A stretch of 64,000 bases of DNA, from assembly GCA_937897325.1 (NCBI GenBank), contig CALCOY010000016.1, positions 186,001-250,000 on the forward strand, written 5' to 3'. Below the pieces are notes generated by a model that was not told where the DNA came from, made no database searches, and saw nothing but the letters and a program-made list of their open reading frames with translations. Both the position numbers and the translations under genes were made by a program. Source of the DNA: an uncultured Shimia sp. (GTDB lineage Bacteria > Pseudomonadota > Alphaproteobacteria > Rhodobacterales > Rhodobacteraceae). Each line of letters begins with the position of its first letter. The first letter of the stretch is position 1. This document shows positions 1 through 8,177 of this stretch, in pieces.

Positions 1-135
1 AGGGCCGTGGATCAACTGACGGCTCCGCTGGATCTAGATGCAACTCAGCCCATGGACGCCTTGGCATATCGGTTCGATATCGTCCTGCGGGGACGCACAC
101 AGATACAGTTCGAAAATCGTCGGGATGGTCTGTGA
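1..135 (+). CDS. pcaH: protocatechuate 3,4-dioxygenase beta subunit, C-terminal end (partial)
   Basis: Only the last 44 codons are in the window, and the start lies upstream. The frame reads through [18 protein letters not shown] and stops with TGA at 133-135. This FDIVLRG...FE ending is typical of the beta chain of intradiol protocatechuate 3,4-dioxygenase, which holds the non-haem Fe(III) and opens the aromatic ring of protocatechuate to 3-carboxy-cis,cis-muconate. The iron ligands lie in the missing part. The stop overlaps the ATG of pcaG by one base, so the two chains are translationally coupled, as expected for an (alpha-beta)n enzyme. The call rests on the C-terminal sequence and on pcaG following it. 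Confidence 0.85.
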   Translation, partial: RAVDQLTAPLDLDATQPMDALAYRFDIVLRGRTQIQFENRRDGL

Positions 136-722
136 TGCAAGATGACCGAAAATTGCGAGAAAGCGCGTCTCAAACAGCAGGGCCGTATGTGCACATCGGG
201 CTGACGCCGGAACTTGCGGGTCTGACCGGTGTTTACCCCGCTGATCTCGGGCGCGAGATCTTTATAGACAAGGCAAAAGGCCCAGGAATCCGTATCGAAG
301 GCACCGTGATCGACGGCGCCGGTGATCTGATCAAAGACGCAGTGATTGAAACCTGGCAATCCGATGCGAAAGGGCGCTTTGATCGTCAGTCAACGATCGG
401 TTGGGGACGCACCAGCACCGATCTGAACACTGGTCTCTTTGCCATCGACACGATCAAACCAGGAACGGTTTCAGTGGAAGGCGGTCATACACTCGCACCG
501 CACATATCCGTCTGGGTCATTGCCAGAGGCATAAATGCGGGCTTGTTCACGCGCATTTATTTCGCAGATGAAAGTGTCAAAAACGCGGCCGATCCAACCC
601 TTTCACAATTGTCTGATCAGACGCGCATCAAGACGCTTCTCGCGCAGCCACAGGCCCCAGGGCTTTATCGTTTCGACATCCGCCTGCAAGGCGACGAAGA
701 AACTGTCTTTCTAGATATCTAG
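135..722 (+). CDS. pcaG: protocatechuate 3,4-dioxygenase alpha subunit
   Basis: This is a 195-residue protein of the intradiol dioxygenase fold and the usual length for PcaG. The N-terminal SQTAGPYVHIGLTP, the central DAVIETWQSDAKGRF and the C-terminal LYRFDIRLQGDEETVFLDI are family hallmarks. The alpha chain lacks the iron ligands and works as a heteromer with PcaH in the beta-ketoadipate pathway. I start at ATG 135, which overlaps the pcaH stop, rather than the GTG three bases upstream. Downstream pathway genes pcaB and pcaD are in this window, but 26 kb away on the other strand. No pcaC or pcaQ is seen next to it. Confidence 0.93.
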   Translation: MQDDRKLRESASQTAGPYVHIGLTPELAGLTGVYPADLGREIFIDKAKGPGIRIEGTVIDGAGDLIKDAVIETWQSDAKGRFDRQSTIGWGRTSTDLNTGLFAIDTIKPGTVSVEGGHTLAPHISVWVIARGINAGLFTRIYFADESVKNAADPTLSQLSDQTRIKTLLAQPQAPGLYRFDIRLQGDEETVFLDI

Positions 723-2530
723 CTGGCGATCACAGCAGAACGGGGCGAATTTCGAAGGATCAACACCTTAGGTGAAAGAGTGCCGACTTCTTCCATCTTA
801 GAGAATAAAGGGCTTACTTATTGGGGTTCCAACTTTTTTTGGGGGGCACAACCTTAAAAAGAAAGTCGCCGGAAGGGTTGCTAGCCCTGTCCGACGACAT
901 ACAAAATTCCGTTGCGCGTCTTAGCTATCAAATGCGCTCTGACACCGGCAAACCAGACGACAGGGTTGCGGACATGCGCACCATCTGCACACATTAGGGT
1001 CTGCTGGACGGCGTAACGCCCGTTCGATCTTCCAGACATACGCGAAAAGCTGCGAATTCAAATTGAGCATCGAGGTGAGGACATCACCTATGTCCGGCAC
1101 ATTTTGCGAAAGGTCCGTTCAGCCGATTTTCTGCCGGGTCGAATTTGTGCAATCTAGGAGGCGGTTGCCACCTAGGCAGCTAACCTGGGCTTCGATGTCC
1201 GACGCATCACACGGATCGGTAGTCGATTGGAGTCGCTTGGACCAGTTTTGCGGACAGCCCGCAGAGGCGGTTGCAGATTTGGTCGACGCGACCCAAACGG
1301 CGGTATCGTCGCAGCTGAGCGCCTGCGAGATTGCAAAGAGCGGGCCAACGATTTGATCCAGACTGTTCGTGGCCGAGGATCAGTGCCCGACTCTCAAAGT
1401 CGATCTCGTCCGATGCCGATTGTTCAAGTTCATGGACCCGCCATCCGGTCAGGATCACCGGTTGCGCCATTTCGCCATAAGGACAGCCGACTTCTCTAGC
1501 CCGCTTCCAAATCGCGGCCAGGCAGATGCTCGCTGCTCAGGACACGCAACTTGAATTTGCCCTTGGTCAGAGCCTTCGCACCGGCCATCGGCCTCTGCTC
1601 AATGCAACCATGCCCAAGGCCGGAGTTCATCAGCTTGCTCATGTGCTTTTTGAACTCGCGAGCGGCACCCAGCTACTCTTGAACTTGGTAATTCGCGAGC
1701 GCCTTGTTGATGTTGCAGTGTTTCACGGTGCCCAATTACATCTGCCCACCGCGGCACAGGAGTTGGTTCCGCAGGGTCATTTCGACACTGGCAATCGTCA
1801 AAATTTCATCCGCGACGGCGGCAACACTGGACCGGCGCAGCTTGACTTCTTCAGCCACCAGCGCCTCAGCCTCGGACAGTTAGAGTTTCTTGGGATCGTC
1901 TCGGCATCGGCCATCGACCTGGTCCCTTCGGACTTTGCTTCGCGCGTCCCTCAAGCCCAATTGAGGGCACTGGCCGGTGGGCAAGCGCTGCTAACAACCT
2001 TTCAGTTCTCGCCCGGTTCTACGATTGTATCCGCCTTGTCCGATTACGCGCTAAACCAAGGACCAGTGTTTGCGACCCATATGTGAGACGCGAAGGATAA
2101 AACCGTCTTGAGGCATGTAGGTACAGCCGTCACGGCCGGCGCGAGGCGGTTTCACAATTTGTAAGAACGGTTCTGCAATCTTTTCAGAGTCTTGGGCATC
2201 CTATGGGAAGCAGAGTTATCGTGCTCCCATCGCTTGGTCCCGTGTACTCTCGGGAACTAAAAACGTCAGACAATCAGAATCCTGAGGGAAGTGGGGTAAC
2301 TTCGGACATCCTCAGGCATCGAGGTAATAGCTTCGCAGGGGGGGTGATCTGTCCAGTTGAGCCACGGGACAACCCTTTTTTCTGCTAGCATCGTCGGTTG
2401 CTGTCGTCATGGGCTATGGCGCGGTTTTTTCGCACCGGTTCACCCAAGGGGGTGTTAGCGGCGCCAACCTGCGCTTGCCAATCCGCCCGCCACGGGGCTT
2501 ACTCTGCCCAAAGACACAAAGGACAGGCTC
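723..2530. other. 1.8 kb stretch without a convincing intact gene; possible degraded coding DNA
   Basis: No open frame here looks like a protein I recognise. The plus-strand frame 1526-2086 (186 codons) has low-complexity, antisense-like composition. Read on the minus strand, about 1900-1500 gives one frame with protein-like stretches (for example LVAEEVKLRRSSVAAVADEI and KALTKGKFKLRVLSSEHLPG) broken by three stop codons. This fits an old pseudogene whose family I cannot name. A second minus-strand frame at 1207-1470 is similarly unplaced. The last 200 bases should contain the promoter of the lacI-type gene. A weak hairpin with a T-run just after pcaG (about 822-838) could end pca transcription. 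Confidence 0.4.
2454..2468. promoter_or_regulatory. candidate LacI-family operator upstream of the regulator gene
   Basis: GTTAGCGGCGCCAAC is a 15-base imperfect palindrome (arms GTTAGCG and CGCCAAC, six of seven positions paired) about 60 bases before the start of the LacI-type gene. LacI-family repressors usually bind such GC-centred dyads and often control their own gene. Position and symmetry are seen in the sequence; binding is inferred. Confidence 0.25.
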
Positions 2531-3565
2531 TTGGCTGATCGAATGCACCGCCCACTCACGCTTCGCGATGTCTCAGCTGCTTCGGGCGTCTCGGAGATGA
2601 CGGTCAGCCGGGTGTTGCGCAATCGGGGGGACGTTTCCGATTCTACGCGCGAAAAAGTACTCGAAGCCGCGAAATCGCTGGGTTACGTGCCCAATCAGAT
2701 CGCGGGATCGCTTGCCTCTCAACAAGTAAATCTGGTCGCCGTCATTGTCCCATCCCTGTCCAACATGGTCTTTCCGGAGGTTCTGACCGGCATCAATCAG
2801 GTGCTGGAGGAAAGCCCCCTGCAGCCCGTTTTCGGCGTCACAGATTATCTGCCCGAAAAAGAAGAACGCGTGCTTTATGAGATGCTGTCATGGCGACCCT
2901 CGGGTGTGATCATCGCGGGTATTGAGCACTCGGAAGCGGCCAATGCGATGCTGACGAATGCGGGCATCCCGGTCGTCGAAATCATGGATACCGATGGGCG
3001 ACCCGTCGACAACGTGGTCGGCATCTCACACCGTCAGGCGGGGCTAGAGATGGCTCGAGCGATCCTAAAACAGGGTTACCAGCGGATCGGCTTCATGGGC
3101 ACGAAGATGCCTTTGGACCATAGGGCTCGCAAACGGTTCGAGGGGCTGACCGAAGGCCTTGCCAAGGCGGGGATCGAGATCGAGGAACGCGATTTCTACT
3201 CGGGTGGCTCGGCACTTGCCAAAGGGCGCGAGATGACGCAAGCGATGCTGGAACGCAATCCGGATCTGGATTTCTTGTACTACTCTAACGACATGATCGG
3301 CGCAGGTGGCCTGTTGTATCTGCTTGATCAGGGCATCGACGTGCCAGGACAGATCGGTCTTGCCGGGTTCAACGGTGTCGAGTTACTGCAGGGACTGCCG
3401 CGCGAATTGGCGACGATGGATGCCTGCCGACTTGAGATCGGGCAGGCGGCGGCGAAGATCATTCTGGACCAATCCCAGCCGGATGCGGAGCGCATACCGC
3501 AAAAGGTCGTGCTGGCGCCCAAGATCAGCTACGGCGACACCTTGCGTCGCAAACGCGTGGTGTGA
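2531..3565 (+). CDS. LacI-family transcriptional regulator (GntR-like)
   Basis: This 344-residue repressor has an N-terminal LacI helix-turn-helix (LRDVSAASGVSEMTVSRVLRN, about residues 9-30), the hinge helix YVPNQIAGSLAS and a periplasmic-binding-protein-like effector domain to the end. Its closest resemblance in memory is to gluconate-type repressors of the LacI family (GntR of enterobacteria), but the effector cannot be read from sequence. The start is TTG 2531, placed seven bases after AAAGGA; ATG 2543 is an alternative without a good ribosome site. Its stop overlaps the GTG of the next gene, so it may be co-transcribed with the glycosylase and pxp genes and control them. Confidence 0.88.
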   Translation: MADRMHRPLTLRDVSAASGVSEMTVSRVLRNRGDVSDSTREKVLEAAKSLGYVPNQIAGSLASQQVNLVAVIVPSLSNMVFPEVLTGINQVLEESPLQPVFGVTDYLPEKEERVLYEMLSWRPSGVIIAGIEHSEAANAMLTNAGIPVVEIMDTDGRPVDNVVGISHRQAGLEMARAILKQGYQRIGFMGTKMPLDHRARKRFEGLTEGLAKAGIEIEERDFYSGGSALAKGREMTQAMLERNPDLDFLYYSNDMIGAGGLLYLLDQGIDVPGQIGLAGFNGVELLQGLPRELATMDACRLEIGQAAAKIILDQSQPDAERIPQKVVLAPKISYGDTLRRKRVV

Positions 3566-4779
3566 GCCGCTTCGTCCTGGAAAACCGCGCGGCGCGGCGC
3601 GTCTTTCTCGACCGGCATGCGTTGTCAGAAACACCGCAGGGCGCAGCCTCCGGCCTTGATCTGCTGGATCTGATCAAGCGTCTTGGCTTCGTGCAGGTCG
3701 ACAGCATCAATACGGTCGCGCGCGCGCATGATCTGATCCTCTTCAGCCGTCGTCCCCGGTATCGGCAAAAGGCCCTGAAGCGGCTTTACGAAAAGGATAC
3801 GGCCCTTTTTGAACACTGGACGCATGACGCGGCGATCATCCCGGTCGACTATTATCATTGGTGGCATCTTCGACGAAGAAGGGATGCGGAACGTCTTCGC
3901 AAAAGATGGAAAGCGGGCCGACGTGAGGGGTTCGAAGCGCAGTTTCAAACCGTGCTTGACCAGATCCGGGCAGAGGGTCCGCTGACCTCGTCGGACGTTG
4001 GTGCGGACGAAAAGCGGGGATCGGGCGGCTGGTGGGATTGGCATCCATCGAAGACGGCTCTCGAATACCTGTGGCGCAGCGGAGCTTTGCATGTGGTCGG
4101 GCGGAACGGCTTTCAGAAACGTTACGATCTGACCGAAAGATGCCTTGAACAGCACCTTTGCCACGACGCAAACATGCCCGACCATGACGAAACGGTAGAT
4201 TGGCTATGCAGGGCCGCACTTGATCGTCTTGGCTTTGCCACGCATGGGGAAATCGCGGCCTTCTGGGCTCATATCACACCCGCCGAAGCAAAGCTGTGGA
4301 CAGATACCGCCTTGGCAAGAGGCGAGATCCTGCAGATTGATGTGATAGGCGTGGATGGGCGCACGCGTCCCGCCTTTGCCTTCCCGCAGCTGCCCGAAGA
4401 TCCTGCGCTGCAAACCCAGCCAACAGGACGTTTGCGCATCCTCAGCCCGTTCGATCCGGCCTTGCGTGATCGCAAGCGTGCAGAGCGGCTTTTTGGATTC
4501 GAATACCGGATCGAGATCTTCGTGCCCGAGGCGCGGCGAAGATACGGCTACTACGTCTTTCCGATCCTTGAAGGAGATCGGATTGTGGCGCGGGTCGACA
4601 TGAAGGCCCACCGCGACAATGGAAATCTCCATGTCCGAGCGCTTTGGCCGGAACCGAAAATCCGCTGGACCAAATCCCGCGCGCAGTCGTTCGAGGCAGA
4701 GCTTTTGCGGATCACACGGCTCGCAGGCGTGGATGAGGTTACCTTTGCAGATGACTGGCTGCGCCTTGAACCAATGTGA
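3562..4779 (+). CDS. AlkX/YcaQ-like winged-helix DNA glycosylase
   Basis: This 405-residue protein belongs to the HTH_42 (DUF1006) family that includes Streptomyces AlkZ and E. coli YcaQ/AlkX, which remove bulky alkylated bases and unhook interstrand crosslinks. The catalytic Gln-X-Asp motif is visible as FVQVDSI (Q45, D47), followed by the family's aromatic stretch HWTHDAAIIPVDYYHWW. Q-X-D is the AlkX version; AlkZ has Q-X-Q. The start is GTG 3562, overlapping the regulator's stop by four bases, and its own stop meets the pxpB leader. A repair enzyme between a LacI regulator and oxoprolinase genes is not an obvious pathway partner, so this may be an operon of convenience. Confidence 0.85.
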   Translation: MSRFVLENRAARRVFLDRHALSETPQGAASGLDLLDLIKRLGFVQVDSINTVARAHDLILFSRRPRYRQKALKRLYEKDTALFEHWTHDAAIIPVDYYHWWHLRRRRDAERLRKRWKAGRREGFEAQFQTVLDQIRAEGPLTSSDVGADEKRGSGGWWDWHPSKTALEYLWRSGALHVVGRNGFQKRYDLTERCLEQHLCHDANMPDHDETVDWLCRAALDRLGFATHGEIAAFWAHITPAEAKLWTDTALARGEILQIDVIGVDGRTRPAFAFPQLPEDPALQTQPTGRLRILSPFDPALRDRKRAERLFGFEYRIEIFVPEARRRYGYYVFPILEGDRIVARVDMKAHRDNGNLHVRALWPEPKIRWTKSRAQSFEAELLRITRLAGVDEVTFADDWLRLEPM

Positions 4780-4826
4780 GGGCACAGCTTGCGCCCGCGC
4801 GCCCAAAATGTAGCGTGTCTCTGGTG

Positions 4827-5576
4827 ATGAACGACCCTTTGCAAAACTGGCCGCGCATTCAAACGGTTGGCCTCAGCGGCCTCGTTGTGCGCTTTGGCCC
4901 GGCCTTTGACGACCGCGCCAACCGGGCCGCTATCGCCTTTCGCGCAGCGGTAGACGCAGAAAAATGGCCTGAAGTCGAAGAAAGCAGCAGCACACTTGTT
5001 TCGGCCTTTTTCCGGGTTGATCTGGCCGAACATGACATGTCGCTGCTCAGCGCACGATTGCAGGAAGTGCTCGACCAGCAAGACTGGCTCGACGCCCCCT
5101 TTCCCGCAAACCGATCCCGCTGGACGATCCCTGCCAGTTTCGGCGGGACGTGCGGGCCGCAATTGGAAGAGGCCGCTGCCCTTGCGGGGCTTGATCCCGA
5201 TGCCGCGATTGCCTCGCTCGCTGCTGCACAGTTGCGGGTTCTGACATTGGGCTTTGCGCCCGGCCAGCCGTATCTCGGTTCACTGGATGCAAACTGGCAG
5301 ATCCCCCGCCAGTCACAGATTACCAAAGCCGTGCCAGCCGGTGCTCTTGTCGTCGCCGTCCAACAGTTCTGCCTTTTTACTGCATCCGCCCCCACGGGCT
5401 GGCGTCACGTTGGCCAGACGGTATTTCGCCCCTTCAGGTCTGACGCTGAGGATCCCTGCCCATTGCGACCGGGTGACGAAGTGCATTTTACGCAAGTGTC
5501 GGAAACGGAACTTGAGAGCATTGAGGCAAAAGACAATTGCGGCAATGGCGGGGCCGAACGGGTGCAGATCGGATGA
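4827..5576 (+). CDS. pxpB: 5-oxoprolinase subunit PxpB (KipI/allophanate hydrolase subunit 1 family)
   Basis: This 249-residue protein carries the AHS1/KipI signature, including the GLSGLVVRFG opening, the PASFGGTCGPQLEE motif and LTLGFAPGQPYLG. In the PxpABC enzyme it acts with PxpC to phosphorylate 5-oxoproline (pyroglutamate) for ATP-dependent opening to glutamate. I place the start at ATG 4827 (GTG 4824 is also in frame). The frame runs open to 4776, but that part is not family-like. Its stop overlaps pxpC by four bases (ATGA). Gene order here is B-C-A. Older annotations call this family the sporulation kinase inhibitor KipI, which does not apply in this context. Confidence 0.92.
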   Translation: MNDPLQNWPRIQTVGLSGLVVRFGPAFDDRANRAAIAFRAAVDAEKWPEVEESSSTLVSAFFRVDLAEHDMSLLSARLQEVLDQQDWLDAPFPANRSRWTIPASFGGTCGPQLEEAAALAGLDPDAAIASLAAAQLRVLTLGFAPGQPYLGSLDANWQIPRQSQITKAVPAGALVVAVQQFCLFTASAPTGWRHVGQTVFRPFRSDAEDPCPLRPGDEVHFTQVSETELESIEAKDNCGNGGAERVQIG

Positions 5577-6586
5577 ATGGGCTGAAGATCCTCAGCGTTG
5601 GGCCAGGCTGCACCCTTCAGGATCTGGGTCGTCCGGGGATGATTGCCGCGGGTCTGACGCAAGGTGGGGCGGCAGATCCGCTGGCGCTTCAGGAGGGCGC
5701 AGCGCTTCTGGCGCAACACGCGAGCTGCGCGGCAATCGAAATCGCCGGGATCGGCGGACGCTTTGAGGCCCTGTGCGACATGACAATCGCCCTAACCGGA
5801 GCCGAGATGAATGTACACCTTGACGGCACCTCGTTGCCTTGGGGATCCAGTCACTATCTTGCCAAGGGTGCTGTGCTAGAAATAGGCGCAGTGCGGCGCG
5901 GTGTCTTCGGCTATCTGCATGTGGCTGGTGGTTTCCAGACGCAGGTGCAGCTTGGATCCCGGTCAACCCATCGGATGATCGGCCTTGGTGCACCGCTTAG
6001 GGTCGGCCAGGTCCTACCGGTCGGGTCTTCGACGGTGCCTTCCGGCCTAACACTCCCAGAAGACGGCCGCTTTGGCGGCGGCCACCTTCGGATCGTGCCA
6101 AGCCTTCAAACCGAAAGTTTTCCGGAAGAACTGATCCAAAGATTCCTGCGAACAGGCTTTTTCCGGAACCCGAATTCAACACGGCAGGCCATGCGACTGG
6201 ATTTCGACGGCGCCGGTTTTTCCGACCCCGATCAGCTTAGTGTCGTCTCCGAAATCGTCGTGCCCGGCGACATCCAGATCGGCGGCGACGGCACGCCCTA
6301 CATCCTGCTGGCCGAATGTCAGACGACCGGCGGCTATCCCCGGATTGGCACAGTCATTCCCGCCGATTTGCCGCGTGCCGTGCAGGCCCCGCCAGCTGCC
6401 GAGCTTCGGTTCGAAATGTTGGACATGATCACTGCCACCGAGGCCGAAACCCAGGCGCGGCGCGCGCAGGCAAAGCGACTGCGCCATATCACTCCGCTTT
6501 ATCGTGACCCTGCAGCAATCTCGGATCTACTGAGCTATCAACTGATCAGCGGCGCGATTACGGGCCAGGACCAGAAGGAGAACTAG
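5573..6586 (+). CDS. pxpC: 5-oxoprolinase subunit PxpC (KipA/biotin-dependent carboxyltransferase-like)
   Basis: This 337-residue AHS2/KipA-family protein has GPGCTLQDLGRPG near the N-terminus, GGAADPLAL soon after, and the C-terminal LLAECQTTGGYPRIGTV block. It partners PxpB in the cytoplasmic 5-oxoprolinase. ATG 5573 sits inside the end of pxpB; longer upstream frames are out of family. Only one base separates its stop from the ATG of pxpA, so the three subunits are clearly made together. Confidence 0.92.
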   Translation: MNGLKILSVGPGCTLQDLGRPGMIAAGLTQGGAADPLALQEGAALLAQHASCAAIEIAGIGGRFEALCDMTIALTGAEMNVHLDGTSLPWGSSHYLAKGAVLEIGAVRRGVFGYLHVAGGFQTQVQLGSRSTHRMIGLGAPLRVGQVLPVGSSTVPSGLTLPEDGRFGGGHLRIVPSLQTESFPEELIQRFLRTGFFRNPNSTRQAMRLDFDGAGFSDPDQLSVVSEIVVPGDIQIGGDGTPYILLAECQTTGGYPRIGTVIPADLPRAVQAPPAAELRFEMLDMITATEAETQARRAQAKRLRHITPLYRDPAAISDLLSYQLISGAITGQDQKEN

Positions 6587-6587
6587 C

Positions 6588-7352
6588 ATGCAGGTCGATC
6601 TAAACGCGGATATGGGCGAAGGCTTCGGCCCCTGGAAAATGGGCGATGATGACGCGCTTCTGCAGATTGTGACCTCGGCCAATATTGCCTGCGGGGCGCA
6701 TGCTGGCGATCCTGACGTAATGGCGCACACGATGGGCGTTGCAAAAGAAAACGACGTCGGGATCGGGGCCCATCCGGGATTTGCCGACCTGCAAGGATTT
6801 GGACGCAGGCGCCTCAATATCCCGCATGAAAGTCTGCAAAACAGCATCCGCACCCAAGTCGGCGCTTCACTTGGCATGGCGCGGGCTTTGGGCGCAAAGG
6901 TCCGTCACGTAAAGCTGCACGGGGCGCTGGCCAATATGTGTTCAGAGGATGAAGCACTTGCCCGCGCCTGCTACCAAGCCGTTCAATCGGTGGATCCCGA
7001 TCTGATCATCATGGTGCTTGCCGCCACTGCGCAAGAGCGTGCCGTGAAGTCTTTGGGCGCATTGCACGCTACCGAAATCTTTGCCGACCGGGCCTATAAC
7101 GACGACGCTACGCTTGTGGACCGCAGCCTTCCCGGCGCGGTGATCCATGACCCGGTCCATGCCGGGGCTCGCATGGTCGAGATGATCAATGCACAGGCCA
7201 TCATCACAAAAAGCGGCAAGCACATAGCGACCTCCATCGACACGATCTGCCTGCACGGGGATACGCCCACGGCCGTCGAGATCGCGCGGCAGGTCAGAGA
7301 TGCATTGGAGAGCGCGGGCGTCGCGGTGACGCGCTTTTCCGGTCGACGCTAG
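6588..7352 (+). CDS. pxpA: 5-oxoprolinase subunit PxpA (LamB/YcsF family)
   Basis: This 254-residue protein opens with the family signature VDLNADMGEGFG and contains SANIACGAHAGDP and GAHPGFADLQGFGRR, as in LamB/YcsF proteins. PxpA is the hydrolytic subunit that releases glutamate after PxpBC activates 5-oxoproline. An AGGAGAAC ribosome site precedes the ATG. The gene completes the set B-C-A. The next gene is on the opposite strand and their 3' ends overlap by four bases, so the operon ends here. Confidence 0.94.
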   Translation: MQVDLNADMGEGFGPWKMGDDDALLQIVTSANIACGAHAGDPDVMAHTMGVAKENDVGIGAHPGFADLQGFGRRRLNIPHESLQNSIRTQVGASLGMARALGAKVRHVKLHGALANMCSEDEALARACYQAVQSVDPDLIIMVLAATAQERAVKSLGALHATEIFADRAYNDDATLVDRSLPGAVIHDPVHAGARMVEMINAQAIITKSGKHIATSIDTICLHGDTPTAVEIARQVRDALESAGVAVTRFSGRR

Positions 7353-8077
7353 GGCTTCAGCTTAGTCCGCCCCTTGTTCGTCAAGGCCCATACCTTGTCG
7401 CCTTCGAAGACCGCGACACTGGCCGGATCGCCATAGCCCGCCCCGGTATCAAGATTGACCCGGTTACCATAGTGCCGGGCCCGGTCGATCGGTGTGTGTC
7501 CATGCACGATCAGCTTTGGATGCCTGCCACGATCCTCGAGAAACTCGTGGCGGATCCAAAGCAGATCCTCTTCGTCCTGCTGGTCGAGTGGAATGCCTGG
7601 CCGGATCCCTGCATGCACGAAAAAGATCCCATCCGTTTCGTGAAAGAGGCTCAGGCGCTTTAGAAAGGTCAGATGCGCAGAAGGCACGACCTCTTTCATT
7701 TGAATGTGCAGATCCTTTATGCGGGTTTGACCGCGAAACTTCACGCCATAGGAGCCAACGGTCGTGAGGCCACCGATGCGCTCGTGGAACCAGTTATATC
7801 CGATGATCATATGAGGATCTTGCTTGGGGTGATCTTCCATGAACCATTCAAAGAAACGATCGTGATTGCCCTTCAGCGTGATCCAGTTGCGTCCGCTTTC
7901 CAACCCGTCGACAAGGCCTTCAATCACACCAGCGCTGTCGGGACCCCTGTCGACATAATCACCAAGAAAAACGACCTGCGCGTCAGATCCTCCATCGTCA
8001 TCAATTAATGCGATCACACGCTCTAGCTGGTCGGGGTGGCCGTGCAAGTCTCCAACAGCGTAGATAGGTTGGTCCAT
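7349..8077 (-). CDS. PPP-type serine/threonine phosphatase / metallophosphoesterase
   Basis: This 242-residue enzyme has the full PPP-family metal-binding set: GDLHGH (9-14), GDYVDRG (39-45), GNHD (70-73) and VHGHTP near the C-terminus. These motifs bind the two metals that hydrolyse phosphate esters. Bacterial relatives (PphA/PrpA-like) dephosphorylate proteins or, in the ApaH branch, dinucleoside polyphosphates; sequence alone does not choose. It lies downstream of serA on the same strand, but a pair of facing hairpin repeats separates them, so co-transcription is doubtful. Confidence 0.88.
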   Translation of the reverse strand: MDQPIYAVGDLHGHPDQLERVIALIDDDGGSDAQVVFLGDYVDRGPDSAGVIEGLVDGLESGRNWITLKGNHDRFFEWFMEDHPKQDPHMIIGYNWFHERIGGLTTVGSYGVKFRGQTRIKDLHIQMKEVVPSAHLTFLKRLSLFHETDGIFFVHAGIRPGIPLDQQDEEDLLWIRHEFLEDRGRHPKLIVHGHTPIDRARHYGNRVNLDTGAGYGDPASVAVFEGDKVWALTNKGRTKLKP

Positions 8078-8094
8078 GTGCCTCCTGAAACCGG

Positions 8095-8113
8095 GGTGGG
8101 CGACACGCCCACC
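8095..8113. repeat. hairpin repeat, copy A
   Basis: GGTGGGCG-ACA-CGCCCACC is a perfect 8-base-pair hairpin followed by TTACGGG. It belongs to a family with at least five further members in this window. It lies in the serA-phosphatase gap and faces copy B. Confidence 0.75.
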
Positions 8114-8144
8114 TTACGGGACAATCGTTAATTGGCGCGTGCAA

Positions 8145-8163
8145 GGTGGGCGTGTGGCCCACC
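8145..8163. repeat. hairpin repeat, copy B (inverted relative to A)
   Basis: GGTGGGC-GTGTG-GCCCACC, preceded by GCAA; read on the minus strand it ends CCACCTTGC. Together with copy A it makes a pair of facing copies 31 bases apart, the paired arrangement typical of REP-type elements. It may act as a terminator or 3'-end stabiliser after serA. Confidence 0.7.
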
Positions 8164-8177
8164 AACCCCGCAGGTTA

